DNA from: Cercozoa sp. M6MM
Taxonomy: Eukaryota > Endomyxa: Ascetosporea
Direction: 5' to 3' (one strand)
Assembly (NCBI GenBank): GCA_040357565.1
Contig: JBDODJ010000033.1
DNA length: 64,000 nt
Below, piece after piece: positions 21,608 through 34,152 of this stretch. The notes under the pieces were generated by a model that saw only the letters and a list, made by a program, of their open reading frames with translations, made no database searches and was not told where the DNA came from. How positions within the stretch are numbered: position 1 is the stretch's first letter; the number at the start of each line of letters is the position of its first letter. The translations under genes were made by a program, and so were the position numbers.

Positions 21608-22362
21608 ATGCACCTTTTGTTCGCTCTGTGTGCCGGCGGCCTCACACGCACGGCCGTTGCGGCCGCTGCGGCGACTCCGGCTAAAGTAAGCGCACCACAT
21701 AGCTCATCAGAACTGTATTTGATGATGCTGCGAAATGAGTGCAAGTTCAGGCACAGGTGGTGTCGTCTTCAGCACTCCTAACGGCGATACCTCCCGGTGT
21801 TAGTGGGGCTGACAGGTAAAACATGTTAACAGTGTCAAGATCCGACCTGCACTGAACTGAATACGAACTGCGTAGCGCTCAGCATCTACTGACGTACAAT
21901 CTGGGTACGGATTTGCGCTTAGAGCGACTCGAACCGGGTAATATTGGTTTAGCTCGAAAGCATGCAGGAAAACCGAAACAGGTTTGTGTTTTTGTACCGC
22001 GCGGTCGGTGCGCAGGGTTCAGCTTTCATTGGCACTCTCACCCGCACAGCGACGAGGTTTTCGTGGTGGTGTCGAGTGAACTGGAGTCGCAAAAACCGCG
22101 GCTGCAAATCTTGTTGATGCCCGAAGTAAAATTGTTTGCAGTATTTAGTTGCTCTTGACTTAAACTGTGTATTTAGACAGCGATGGAAAGTGAGAAGTGC
22201 ACACACGCAGCGTCCCTTCAGTATTGTCTATTTGTTTACCCTTTCTTAATCTAAACTGGATCAACTCTGCTGAAACAGAGGCGTAAACGTGGAAGTACAC
22301 AGCCTGCATGCTGGCGACTTGTTCAAGGTGTTTCACCTCGCTTTTTTTCGCGCGCGCGCGCG

Positions 22363-22428
<66 letters not shown>

Positions 22429-22586
22429 GTGTGTGTGTGTGTGTGTCATCTTGTCAAACCACACACACACGCACGTTGCAGGTACCGGCTGGCTACTGCC
22501 ACCGCGCTGTAAGTGACTCGGGCACCGACGTTTTCATTATGATCTCTCGAGAGTACACATCACATCGTCTGACTGGTCTGTCGTGA
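21608..22586 (+). CDS. Secreted cupin-domain protein
   Basis: ATG at 21608-21610 opens MHLLFALCAGGLTRTAVAAA, a signal peptide with an Ala-rich end, followed by a GTAAG intron. Later exons encode LRLERLEPGNIGLARKHAG and CAGFSFHWHSHPHSDEVFVV, which is cupin motif 1 with the metal-binding HxHxxxE pattern (His-Ser-His-Pro-His-Ser-Asp-Glu). After an intron and GVNVEVHSLHAGDLFK comes VPAGYCHRAVSDSGTDVFIM, cupin motif 2 (PxG...H). The stop TGA is at 22584-22586. A single double-stranded beta-helix domain of this size may bind a metal and a small molecule; the reaction is unknown. The intron between the last exons holds a long GT repeat (22365-22446). Confidence 0.75.
22365..22446. repeat. (GT)n microsatellite in cupin intron
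   Basis: A GT tract directly following a CG dinucleotide run, all within the last intron of the cupin gene. Confidence 0.95.
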
Positions 22587-23491
22587 TCAACTACTGTGCT
22601 GTAGCATTGATTTCGTCACAGTATACTAAATACAGGCAGTAGATTGCAGACTAGTAGTAGTGTAGACGGAAGACGCAACTGCAGTAGTACTCCGCATACA
22701 GATTAAACCTAGCAAAACAAATCGATATCCGGCCATGCCCTAGATCGCTTGAAACTAGCTGAGACAATATAGAACACAGTTTTCAGTGTCATAGATGCCT
22801 AGCGCGGCGTAACTCGGCCTGTAGCTCTCAAACACTTTGACTTCTGCTTTACTTCTTTGCATTAAGCTGAGTTTCACTCTGTTGTTTCGCGCAGCGATGC
22901 TGGCCGAATACCGCAGCCTCGCCTGTGAACTGCCGCTCTGCGACCCTGTGACGACCTTGCCGAGGAGCTCGTGCGCGTGCAACTGGAGCTGCTTAGTCTC
23001 AAGCACTGAGACTCCCTCAACTCTCGAACCGGAAAGTACTTCCCCCTGAAAAACGATGTACTAAATCAGCGGACAGCCTCTGTTTGGCGCTTTTTTGCTT
23101 TTGCATTGGCGCTTTTAAATTGAATTAACCAACTGTGTACAGCGTTCTTCTTAGGTTTGACCCGGTGTTTACGGAAACTGAACCGACTTGAAACCGCAGC
23201 TGGACGATGCTCAATTGCAACGTCAATGAGCAAACCGACCGAAGGCGAGGTACGTCGCAGCGCGATACCGTACCGTGCGGCGTGACTGTGGTTGCTGAGG
23301 ACACTCGCTGAGGACTACGTTTAAATCTGGTCTGATGTGCGGTGGATGGGCACCGTATAGATATACGCTGTGCCATACATGCCACACACACAGTGGATAT
23401 CGATAAAGATAAAAATCGACGCGAGTGCGGTGGCATGGCCTGCGCTGCAAAGGCGCACGCTACGTCTCATAATGAATGCCGAACACTCGTG
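22587..23491. other. Unresolved region with a possible short plus-strand gene
   Basis: Between the cupin gene and the convergent PLAA gene. A plus frame at about 22945-23008 encodes DDLAEELVRVQLELLSLKH, helical and heptad-like, and splice-like AG sites occur near 22894 and 23153. I could not build a continuous reading frame across it. The rest shows nothing recognisable. Confidence 0.25.
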
Positions 23492-23824
23492 TCATATCGG
23501 CGGCCACCTCCTATTGTGGAGCGCACATAACTGGAACGAAACAACACAATAGACACAAACACAGTAGATCGATACCTTTGACGCCGGAGAAGCGTGCTGT
23601 GCCGACACTGCGGCCTGCTGGCGAATCCGCGAGCACAGCGTCTCGTCTTGCAGCATGGCGTCCTTGATTCGCGGCGACACAACACCCTGCGCAGATACGA
23701 GGTTTGTCTGGTAGCACGTGGGGTGCGTGGACAGAACTACCACGGTGCCGACAGTGACGAGCCAGAAGAAGCGAGTGCGAGCAGCAAAATGACCACCCTA
23801 CAGACGCGTTTCTTTCTTGTGTGT

Positions 23825-23878
<54 letters not shown>

Positions 23879-24892
23879 CAGAAAACAGGAAAAACGCACC
23901 AGAGCAACCGCAACGTCGCGCAACAGAGTGACGCACGCAGTCCACACGGCATCGTACTGCGCGTCTTCCTGTACCCGAGGTGGCACACATATACCCTTCC
24001 CTCCCCCACTCGCGACACACACACACACACACACAGACACACACACACACACACAGAACAACATACCGAACGACCCTCTCGCAGCAGACCAAACCACCTT
24101 GTGGTGTTGTGCACGGCAGCCACAACCGAGGCGGCAGCAGCGGCATGTCCCTGCGCACCCACCGCAGTCAGCATCATCTATGCCTACCACCCGCCTCAGA
24201 CATATGCAGTGTGTGCCTGTACCTTGCCTTGGCAGCGTGGCAGCATAGCACACATGTGCTGTAGGAGGGTAACGCAGAACTGCAGTAACTCAGCAGGCGG
24301 CACGCCCTTCAAATACTTGGTTTATCCATGCAAATATCCGATATGAGAGGAGGTAAGACCTGCTGTCGCTCCTGTGGCGTACGCTGCCGCTTGGCGAGCA
24401 GGTTGGCGAGTGTCTTGGCCACAAGTGACAGGGCAGCGAAAGGCTGCACACCCTGCGCTGTGGACCTAGTGGTCGCCTCCTGCAGCAAGCTGATCTGTCG
24501 AGACAATGACAGGTTGCAGTCGTCGCGGCACAGCATAACTCGCACCTGTTGGCACATACCCTCGTTGCAAATGCAAGAGACACCGATGCATGCACAGTGT
24601 ATTGGGAGGTACCATGTCCAGCACAGGCAGCGTGCCAATGGTCAGGACAGGCGCAGCAGCAGCGACGGCAGCGTCGACAGTCTCGGCATCCTTGCAGACG
24701 TGGTAGCTGCCCTACGCAGGGGCAGACCACCGATCGCTCATGTGTATGGCTGTGTTGCCCATCATGATGGGTGCTGAGAGAACACACCTGCGCAGCGACG
24801 AGCGACAGCAGCGAGGCGATCGCTTGCTGCACCTGCGGCTTGTCTTCGCCCTGGTAGGCATCGGCGACGCCAGTGACTGCGCGTTCCATGGC

Positions 24893-24961
<69 letters not shown>

Positions 24962-25218
24962 GTACAACAGACACAGACATAGGAGTCATGTGAGTACCGA
25001 TCCTGGCGGCAGCGAAGATGTCGTAGTTGCCGACCTTCCATGCCGGCAGCTGCAGTGTGAAAGGACTAGTCTCAAGTCTTCTTGTAAACAGTACGACATT
25101 AGAATTAACCCATACACACACACATACCTGTCGCGGCATCTGTGCGCGTTGCAGTTGCTGCTGCTGCAGGTGCTGCTGTCGTGCCGCTGGGTCGGCGAAC
25201 TGCGACAGGTGCGCCGCA

Positions 25219-25269
<51 letters not shown>

Positions 25270-25279
25270 NNNNNNNNNN

Positions 25280-25378
<99 letters not shown>

Positions 25379-27506
25379 TACACAATGGACATAGTTAGTC
25401 AACGAATCACCTCGCCAACAGAGCCGACGTCGATGTGCGGATGTTGTGCCACAAAGGCACGTGCCACGGCGAGAGGATCCTCGTGTTTGTTGAACCCAAG
25501 GGGAACCTGCTTGTCACCCAGCTGGACTTGCACCACGTGGTCGTACTGTAGCACCACTTAGTGCGTCGATACCTCCAATACACTCAAAAACTAACAACGG
25601 TACCTCCATGCCGTCGAGCACATTGCCAGCGTTGCCACGTGACTTCCCCAAGGCACTGCCCAGGTGCTGCCACTGACCTTGCGACCATTGGTACACCTGG
25701 AGACCGCCCTGTGACGGGTCGTTGATGACACGTGTCTCACCCTCCTTCGTTCCGGCTTGTGACAGTGCTTCCACACCCGGAAATTCCGAGGCGTCGAGTG
25801 CTTCCATGCCGCCTTGTTCTGCAATTCAACAACAGGTTGGAACTAAGTCGTACTGGTCGTACACGAGGAGATTGGCACCTTTGCCAGCGTGACACGCGTC
25901 GACGATTTCGTTGAATGCAGCGATTTCCTCTGCACTGGCTGCGCACAAAATGTGGCAAGAAGGGTGTACGGGATGGGATAGACTGTTGGAAGGGAAGCGA
26001 GATACCAGCATCAGCAGTGCGGCGAGTGAAGACGCGACAGACGCCGTCAGTACAGGCCGTGACCAAGTCACCGTTGGGCAGCGTGCACATGTTGCGAACA
26101 GCGCCGGGGTGCTTGATCTCCTGCACGCACTGCCACGAGGTCGTGTCCCACACGCGCACCGTGCTGTCCTCGCCGGCACTGGCCACTGTCAACACATCCA
26201 AGTTGCAACAGGGCAAAAGGGCACAAGGGAAAAAGAAACCGAGATAAAGAGCAGGCACACATACCCAGCTGATCCGATAGGAAGACAGCGGCGTAGACGA
26301 ATGGCGGTGTGTCACCGACTGCGGCATGAGCCACGGTTTCGCCCTTGAGTTGACACGTGCGCGTGGCTGGGTTGACTTGCCACTGCACAAAGAAACGCGT
26401 GCACGGACAAGTGCGGACCGACGCAATGTTAAGCGTGAACCAGTTTAAGCGCGCCGTCGTTGGCACATGAGACGAAACAATGTGCGTCCTGCGGGTGCAC
26501 CGCGATGGCACGGATCACGTGCGCGTGCGCGTTTTTTTCCGTGTGCACGCACTTGCCTTGCTGACTGCCCACAAACACACGGAGATGTGGTACAGACACA
26601 GATGGGTATATGCAGGCACGTACTCCCACAGGTGCAGGTGCTTCTCGGAGGCAGTGACGATGAGCGCAGAGTCACCGCTGCCGACAAGGGCGACTTCGAC
26701 GCCGTACCGGTGGCCGCCCAGTGTAGCAGCAACGCGAGTGCCCGCAAACACGCGTGCCTGCAAGTTCGTTCAAGTGCAATAAAGAGAGCATACGCACGCT
26801 GAGTGAACGTACCGATCCGTCAAAGGAACCAGTCACCACGTGTTCGGAATCGATCGGAAACACTGCACATGGTTTGGCATGATATATGTATATATAGGTA
26901 CTACAAGGGACGAAGGTCACCTGAGTTGACAGCACCACCGTGCCCTTGCAGCAGGCCAAGTGACTGTGCTGTCATGGCCTTCCACACTCGCGCGTACTGG
27001 TCAGTGCCTCCTACACAAATACACACACACACACACACACACACGGCAGTACAAGAACAGGTAGATGTGTTTGTTGTTCATGTCCTACCGCTGATGAAGG
27101 TGTCTTCAGTGCCTGGCACGGCACGCAACGACAACAGCAGTTTCTGGGCACTGCAGTTTGTGCAATGATGCTTCAGATAGAAACGTAGGCGTGCAGAGCT
27201 GTACCCATGCAGACACGCCGGGAAAATGCGCTGTGCGACCCACTTGCCTTCGTCCGACTGCAAAATGGGCCTCGCTTATGCACCCTTACAGTGCTACCAG
27301 AACAAGTACCTGGATGGCACGGTAGAGATGGCCGTGCTGTTCACCGAATACAATTATCTTCCCCTCTGGATTGGCCGCCACCACACGAAGCTGCAAACAC
27401 ACACACGCACACCATGCCTGCCGACCAACTGCCAGAAAGATCGACGTACGGGACCCTCTGTAGCGAGTTGTGCGGAAAGCACAAACTCCTGAGACTGCTG
27501 AGACAT
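23492..27506 (-). CDS. PLAA: PLAA/Doa1 (Ufd3) ubiquitin-binding adaptor of Cdc48/p97
   Basis: PLAA/Doa1 binds ubiquitin and p97 in ubiquitin-dependent degradation and endolysosomal repair. Start at 27504-27506 (MSQQSQEFVLSAQLATEG). A WD40 propeller follows: LRVVAANPEGKIIVFGEQHG, SLRAVPGTEDTFISGG with QYARVWKAMTA, AVFPIDSEHVVTGSFDG, TLGGHRYGVEVALVGSGDSA, AIAVHPQDAHCFVSCANDG, VLTVASAGEDSTVRVWDTT and NMCTLPNGDLVTACTDGVCR. Then comes AEEIAAFNE and the diagnostic PFU domain GTKEGETRVINDPSQG, LQVYQWSQGQWQHLGSALG and LGDKQVPLGFNKHEDP (about 25400-25790). The PUL domain occupies the C-terminal part (SLSRQISLLQEATTRS, LANLLAKRQRTPQERQQ, RIKDAMLQDETLCSRIRQQ). Domain order matches the family exactly. 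Introns carry CA/GT repeats, one with a 10-base gap at 25270-25279. C-terminal exon limits are approximate. Confidence 0.92.
25223..25374. repeat. (CA)n microsatellite with 10-base gap in PLAA intron
   Basis: CA repeats flank N at 25270-25279. Other long CA/GT tracts in the same gene lie at about 23818-23877 and 24896-24959. Confidence 0.95.
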
Positions 27507-27700
27507 TAAGCACACCTCTGCACACTGTTATTAGCAAAAAATGTCAATCTGAACAAAGCCAGTGCAGAGTGCCTTCCGTGAAAGCGAAAAACGCTACTTT
27601 CGTGATCGCGCGCGTGTGGTTGGGGTCGAGCCCCGAGCTGTGCGCTTCTAGCGTGCGGCAAAAGTTCCTCTTTTGGTTTAGGAACGAATTTTAGGCGATA

Positions 27701-29268
27701 ATGTTGGGCGAAAGCGCCCCCAACCCAGCGAAAACGACAGAAATCGCTGATGCCAAGGAGACGACCTTCACTGACTCAGAAGTAAGCTTTTTCGCTGGAT
27801 GCTTGTTGATCTTCACTGCATCGACCTTATCTCAAAAATTTGGCACTTAGAACACGACCGCCGAGAAGGGTAATCTCAGCAACGATGGTCGGCCCGACGC
27901 GACTATAAAAGCTGACTCTGAGAAAGAAGAGGAAGTCACTGTAGCGCCTCTCATCCCAGCTGAATCCCTCACTCCGGTCGCTCTCGAACGAAACTCAGGG
28001 TTAGTCTTCATGAAACTTCACGACGTGCTTGATTTCGTTTTTCCTTGCAATGAAATACATCCGCGCACTGCTGCGCGTCTTTTCTTGTTTGGTACAGTGC
28101 TGATCTGAGTTATTTGACTATCACTCTGCAACAAGCAACGTGTGATGTTCTTGTCCAAACAGCTGAGTATGGCCCAGTCAAGAGATCGCACTGCATTTCT
28201 TCGGGTTGTTTCTGTCGGGCATGCTCTGACAAAATTCGACGTTGCAGAACAGCTTCCCTGATCGCACGACAGCTTGCCGACGAGGTGCATGTGACGTCGG
28301 GTACCACTATTTTAAGTAGTGCGCTTGGTTTGTTATGCTCTTAAAATGGAACAGGTTCCTCTGGCTTTAGCGGTGGAGAAAGTGCCGATATCGATACCTC
28401 GTCAGCAGTATCTATATCCGACGCGAAAGAAGTTCTGTGTAGTCGATGCGTTCAGCACTGCCAAGAGGTAACTTTTCCCGGATCTTTTTCGTTGTCTTGG
28501 TGCCCCTACTACTTTACCAACTGAAAGGTCACACATATCTTTGGCGGTATTCGTGGATCGAACGTTGTGGCACGACATGAACTCTCAATGCTTATCTCTT
28601 CGTTCTACAAAGATGAACTGACGACGGCGTACGGCGTGCCCATAAGCACCTCCATCGCAGAGCGAGAAGCTTTTTTCTCGAAACTGCCTCAAAAGGCACG
28701 TATTCCGCAGGACTACAATCGCGTCGAAGTGTGCAAGCTTCTGCTCCCGAAAGAGCGACGTGCGTGGCTTGACACCCTCACAGCAATTCGGAGTGGCACT
28801 CACGCGCAATCGACAACAATGTCACGCGTCGATCTGGAGAACACCTTTTGTAAACTCACATGCTACGTTGATCATGCTTGCAGTTTGGGCGCAGATGAAA
28901 ACTGCTACGGTAGGGGAAGAATTAGAACGAAACACGACGCTGGAGTTCCATGAAGTCAGTCGTCGTCTGCGCAAACATTTTGCTGCTCGCGTTCGACGAC
29001 TCAAACAACTGATCGACTCCGAGTTTGGCGTAATTTTGCACATCAACTCATGTGCTCGGGCCAAAGAGCTTTTTGTGCACAGAGTAAAACGACAAAGTAT
29101 GGCCCTCGCCTGCCTATCGTCCAGCAAACGCGCGCACAACGACTTCGGGCACTTCAAGGAGTCACGCACTTCATGGAAACGCGTCGCACAATGTCCTTGA
29201 TGCATGCACATGCCTTTCAGCTGGCACGAGGTATCGATAGCACCGGCGTCTACATGCTCCGAGAATGA
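27701..29268 (+). CDS. Unrecognised protein with divergent FYVE-like cysteine cluster
   Basis: ATG at 27701-27703 begins MLGESAPNPAKTTEIADA, an acidic low-complexity N terminus. The next exons read ADLSYLTITLQQATCDV and YGPVKRSHCISSGCFCRACS, then a pair CSRC about 60 residues on. The arrangement Arg-Ser-His-Cys...Cys-Phe-Cys-x2-Cys-Ser with a distal Cys-x2-Cys resembles the core of FYVE or related zinc fingers, though the first Cys pair is incomplete. The C-terminal half is helical and basic (LPKERRAWLDTLTAIRSG, LEFHEVSRRLRKHFAARVR). A 54-base intron near 29030-29083 restores the frame to give PRLPIVQQTRAQRLRALQ and the end DSTGVYMLRE, with TGA at 29266-29268. FYVE domains bind PI3P on endosomes; here this is only a suggestion. 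Confidence 0.55.
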
Positions 29269-29534
29269 CGAAACTTTCCGTCGAAAATCGCAACCGAGCT
29301 AACTTAAAAGAACTGTAGCTTAGTTTAGGCGCACTGCGCTGTCGTGTACGTCTGAGGTGACCTCATGATGCGACGGTTGCCGCGAATTGGTAGTGATGAG
29401 CGGTGGAATACGATGGCGTCAGCAAAGATACAAAACCTAGCCGGCGGCTCCGCCCGAAGTTCATCCGATCATTTGAATCATCCGATCACGTAACGCAACC
29501 TGCGCAATCTAGACGCCGCGTCTCGAATTTCATT

Positions 29535-30072
29535 TTAATTAACAAACTCACGCAATGGCGTCAGCGACTGCGTCCAGTGGTTTGTGTCCCCAGGCCGTTC
29601 GTTTTCGTAGCTGTCGTCCTGTGCGGCAGCCGTGGCGCGGGTGTTCTTGCCCTTCTTGCTCTTGAGCAAGTAGGAGGCTCCGGCCAGGGAGCACAGGTCG
29701 AAGCGTCGCTGCTGCGAGTCATCGTGGGCAAAGCGATGCTCGCACAGGGGCAATTCCTGGGGGTATGGAAAGTGAGACTCTGACACGTATGGTATACATG
29801 AGTAAGTACCTGACAGTAGGACAGACAGAGACACTCGGTGTGACTTGACTTGCGCTCTCTTTTCTTCTGTTTTTGAGTCTGTGCACAAAGCAGCATTCGG
29901 TACACTCTTACAATGGGCAGCACATAGATACAAACGTACCTCCTGAGGTGTCTCAGCCAAAGCTAGCAGGAGCTCGACCAGACCGCGGTACTCGTCCTTG
30001 TTCTTGTCCGACGGGCACATCGACTCCACCAAGTCGAGTTCCTCCAGGTCGCTCTTCTGTGTCACAACGAGT

Positions 30073-30120
<48 letters not shown>

Positions 30121-30130
30121 NNNNNNNNNN

Positions 30131-30182
<52 letters not shown>

Positions 30183-31308
30183 AGACACAGACACAGACAC
30201 AGACACAGACACAGACACACACAAAAGGGAAAGGAAAAGGACAAGAGTACCGCATCATCGCACTGCAGCAATGTCGCCACACGACACAGGTGTCGCCGCA
30301 ACTCTGATACACACACACACATACACACACACACATACACACACACATACACACACACACATACACATACACACACACAATAATATACATATGAAATATG
30401 AACATAAAAGCAGATTATAATACATATGTTTAAGGATATCCAAAGACTCACCGAGAAGCAGGACAGAGCGCAGTTCGCACTGCGACCGGTTGATCGGACA
30501 CTCGCGTTGCGAGATATGACTATTGACACACAAGGAGGCAGTAGAGCAGGAGGGCAAGGTAGCAGGAAAATACAGGAAAGAAGGACCCGCACGGGTGCAT
30601 GGCCAGTCGTCTGGCGTGCAACGTCAGCATGCGCAGCAACAACGTGGCGTTCTCAAGTGTCTTGTACTATTGGCAGAGAAAGTTGTGCATACACAACTAC
30701 ATACCGCGTACAGATACCGAGTAGTCCGGAACAGTATCGTCAAAGTCGAGATTTTCCCTCAGAGTGTCATCGTAGACACAGCCGACTGAGACACTCCAAG
30801 TACAAAAGGACATTCAGTCCGTACTGAATTGTACAAAGTGTACCACGTTCGGTGGCATCTCGCAGGGCACGGAACCGCCGGCACAGGTCCATAGCGGCGT
30901 ACCAGTGCACGCGCCCGTGGTTCGGGTAGCAGAAGCGCGGCGCCAGTTCTGCAGCGGATACCAGTCGTACCGTACAACGCATTAACCCCTTAGGACAAGC
31001 AGAGCAGATGAACGGGCTTGTACCTGTCTCGGCCTCGATGAGAACTGACAGCATGTGCGGTCGCAGCGAGTACATGTGCAGAAAGTTTCCGCCAAAGACC
31101 ACCGAGTCCTCCAGCGTGTACCTGTGTCGGTACATATGGACGGTCCAGTCAGCAACACACGGCAGTCAGCGACACACGTGACAGTTATGGGGACATCGGT
31201 ACACTGCGTGAGGCCAGGCGCCCGGTAGCAGCAGCGTCTGTCCGGGCAGCAGTCGCACCACCATGGGCCGGTCACGTGGGTCGCCACTGCGCACGTGTAC
31301 AAGTGTGA

Positions 31309-31359
<51 letters not shown>

Positions 31360-31369
31360 NNNNNNNNNN

Positions 31370-31417
<48 letters not shown>

Positions 31418-33958
31418 TCACAGAACCGCCACTCAATCACTCAGTCACTCAGTCACTCAGTCACTCAGTCACTCAGTCACAGAGAGGGAAGGTGTAGCGC
31501 ACGTGTTCAGTGCCTGCGTGCCCAGGAAGGTCGATGCATCGCCGAGACCTCTGGACTCCTTGTTCTGGTAGAGCGACAGGTTCCTCTGGGTTGGCTACAG
31601 AACACAAGTGACCACATAGTGATCAGGCATCCAGAGAGGAAAATTACCGGCAAGACGACGAAGAGTTTCTCGCCCGTCACGATGTGGTACCTACGTGTGA
31701 ACAGGCTCGTTCGTACACCCCTAAACTTGTGCAGCCGGTTGTACCAGACCGACGTACCGCCAAAGTCGGTGTGGAAGTCGGTGAACGATCCCTACAGGGA
31801 GGACAAAAAGAAATATACACACACAACAAATAGGAGTAAAAGACAGGGTATGGGTAGGGGAATATGAGCAGGATGCATAGGGCAGGGGGCAGGAGGCAGG
31901 GGGTAGAGGAGCGATCCACCTTGCAGGACAGCAGCGAGAACTTGGTCGAGTGAATCATGTTGTTGGCACAGTGCGCCGACTCCTGCGGCCACGCGATGTG
32001 TGACCAGTCCAGTTGTCGCACCTTTAAGTACACAAGTAGACACACACAGCATTGTGACCACTCACTTAAGGGAGACACAGGTACCAGGTCAGGCACGCGA
32101 AAGAGGTGCCGCAGATTGTGCCGCGAGAATTCGAGCGACAGCGAATTCAGCAGTCGCGAGCGCTCCTCGGGAGGCTGCACCACGCACAACACACGGGAGG
32201 GAGTAAGGGGTAAGGGTAAGGGGTAAGGGGTAAGGGGTAAGGGGTAAGGGAGGGAGGCGAGCTGTGCAACCTGCTCGAGCACGGCCACCAGGTCGCAGAA
32301 GAGCAATTTCTCGTCCAGCTGCCGCTCGACGTCGATCACACTGAGTTCGCCTTGCATACCGGCTCCACACAGGTACACATGAACGTATGGACATGGGGAC
32401 ATACGTAGGGACACTAGGACCAGTAGATACATGTGTGCTGGGCGATAAAGCGCGCGTCAATGCGGCTAAATGTGGAACGGTCGATGCACACACACGCACA
32501 CGCACAAGTGCACAACGAAAGGGAGGAGGCACCCTGGCGGCAGTTGCAAGCCGAGTCGCTCGTGCTCTCCGCACGGAAACACCATGGGACGGTCCAGTGA
32601 CTGTGTGTACACACACACGTGGCCAATGAGAGAGTGGTTTCACAGACACACATGTTTATGCACACACAAGGACTACCGTCGTGAAGAAACGCCCAGTGTT
32701 CCAGGGCTTGCTCTCGAGAGAGGCGTACAGTTCAAGGTGCTCGCGACAGAAGTCGAGGAACTTGCGCACACGTGGCATCTGTCAGTGTCACACAGAGTCA
32801 CACCGATACACATACACAGAGTCACACCGAGACAGTTTATCACTTGTCAGTTTGATCGCATGCACAGACACTGGGCCAGGTGAGGAGACGGTGGGATCAA
32901 GTGACACCTGGGTCGAGTCGAAGCGTTCGGCAGGCGGCAGCGCGAGCAGCTCGGCCACGTGCCAGTACTGATCGTTCACGGTGGCCACCAGACCGTCGGT
33001 CGCCGTCAGAGTGACGGTGTTGACCTCGTCGCTCACCGTCACTTGCTGCGCCAGGACTTCCCTCCTGTCACGTGGCAACAGCACAATGAGACAGGGGCAC
33101 AGTAGGGTCAAAAGGGATAGGGTTGGGTAAGAGGTAGGAGGGTAGGGTAGGTGTGGGTATGGTAGGAGGTACCACACGTCCCAGGCCACGATGCGGTGCA
33201 GGGCCTTCTCGTCCCACTTGAGCAGCTTGTGCAAGATCGGCTTGGACACCGCCTTGTCTGCGTAGACACAAGGGACCGTACGAGATTGAATCAGTCCGAC
33301 AGAGAGCAGAGGGTGAGAAAGCTACTCTTGACAAGCAGCTCGATCTGAGAAAACGTGTCTTGTCGCTCCACCACAATCTAAGGGACACAAACAAACTTGT
33401 ACAAATACAGACACAAACACAGACACAGACACAGACACAGAGACAGAACATACGAAATTGAACGTGAGTAGTACCTTGGCAGGGGTGTGTTTCGGTGTCC
33501 AGCACAGTGCTGTGAGAAACACTGGACGCAGCGACTGGGCCAGCTCGCTCACGCTGGCGCCTTTCTTTGTTCTGACAGCATCAATGTCAGTGCCACCTTC
33601 GTCGTCGTCGTTGTCGACTGGACTGCCTTGGAGTGGCCGGCGACGCGGTCGAATGATCGCTGGCTGCGGCGCCGACTCAGGCGCCGCCGTGCAGCTGTCG
33701 GTAGTGTCGCGCATCGAGGCCTCCAAGCGAGTCACATGCCTCTCCAGTCTGTGCCAGTGACAGGGAGCAAGCAAGCTCAGTCGGATGGAAAGAAGGGAAG
33801 GCAAAGACAAAGATAAATGAGAGAGTACAGACGACTCTTCTTGTTGGACAGCAGCGCGTGCGGCAGTGCCCGCGCGATCGCCAGGACGGTGGCGTCATTG
33901 CACAGCACGCCAGCCAGCGTCTCCTGCGACAGCGGCGACGGCAGTGCGAACAGGTAGT

Positions 33959-33962
<4 letters not shown>
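29535..33962 (-). CDS. JmjC histone lysine demethylase, KDM2/KDM7 (PHF8) type; 5' end at assembly gap
   Basis: JmjC Fe(II)/2-oxoglutarate dioxygenase acting on histone methyl-lysine in the nucleus. Key exons: SLSLEFSRHNLRHLFRVP with VRQLDWSHIAWPQES (the KDM7 words S-L-E-F-S and V-R-x-L-x-W), SFTDFHTDFGGTSVWYN (31750-31800; HxD iron ligands and the Thr), GEKLFVVLPVT, NLSLYQNKESRGLG, PGQTLLLPGAWPHAV joined to YTLEDSVVFGGNFLH (second iron-ligand His), and RFCYPNHGRVHWYAAMDLCR. The catalytic residues are intact. Upstream, an acidic and basic linker (RRRPLQGSP, VDNDDDEGGTDIDAV) is seen but no PHD finger or CXXC domain. The C terminus has LEELDLVESMCPSD and a basic KSKKGKNTRAT, with the stop at about 29535. 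Introns contain GGGGTAA tracts on the plus strand (CCCCTTA in sense), GT/CA repeats with gaps, and an ACTCAGTC repeat. The start codon was not found and may lie in the gap at 34025-34124. Confidence 0.88.
30073..30223. repeat. (CA)n and (ACAGAC)n microsatellite with 10-base gap
   Basis: CA repeats flank N at 30121-30130 and pass into ACAGAC hexamers, within an intron near the 3' end of the JmjC gene. Confidence 0.95.
31313..31480. repeat. (GT)n with 10-base gap followed by (ACTCAGTC)n octamer repeat
   Basis: GT tract with N at 31360-31369. It is followed after a short spacer by six near-perfect copies of the octamer ACTCAGTC at about 31431-31480, in an intron between JmjC exons. Confidence 0.95.
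32203..32250. repeat. (TAAGGGG)n tract, CCCCTTA on the sense strand of the JmjC gene
   Basis: About six copies of the heptamer TAAGGGG on the plus strand, i.e. CCCCTTA in the minus-strand transcript, inside an intron. The same heptamer occurs in plus-strand genes only in the opposite, again sense, orientation. Confidence 0.95.
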
Positions 33963-34024
<62 letters not shown>

Positions 34025-34124
34025 NNNNNNNNNNNNNNNNNNNNNNNNNNNNNNNNNNNNNNNNNNNNNNNNNNNNNNNNNNNNNNNNNNNNNNNNNNNN
34101 NNNNNNNNNNNNNNNNNNNNNNNN
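33962..34124. repeat. (CA)n microsatellite running into 100-base gap
   Basis: A CA tract of about 62 bases, then N at 34025-34124. Unlike the other gaps, the right side is not CA but a T run, so non-repeat sequence is missing here. The 5' end of the JmjC gene and possibly upstream exons of the next plus gene fall in it. Confidence 0.95.
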
Positions 34125-34152
34125 TTTTTTTGTGTCCTTGTCACTCCTGTAA

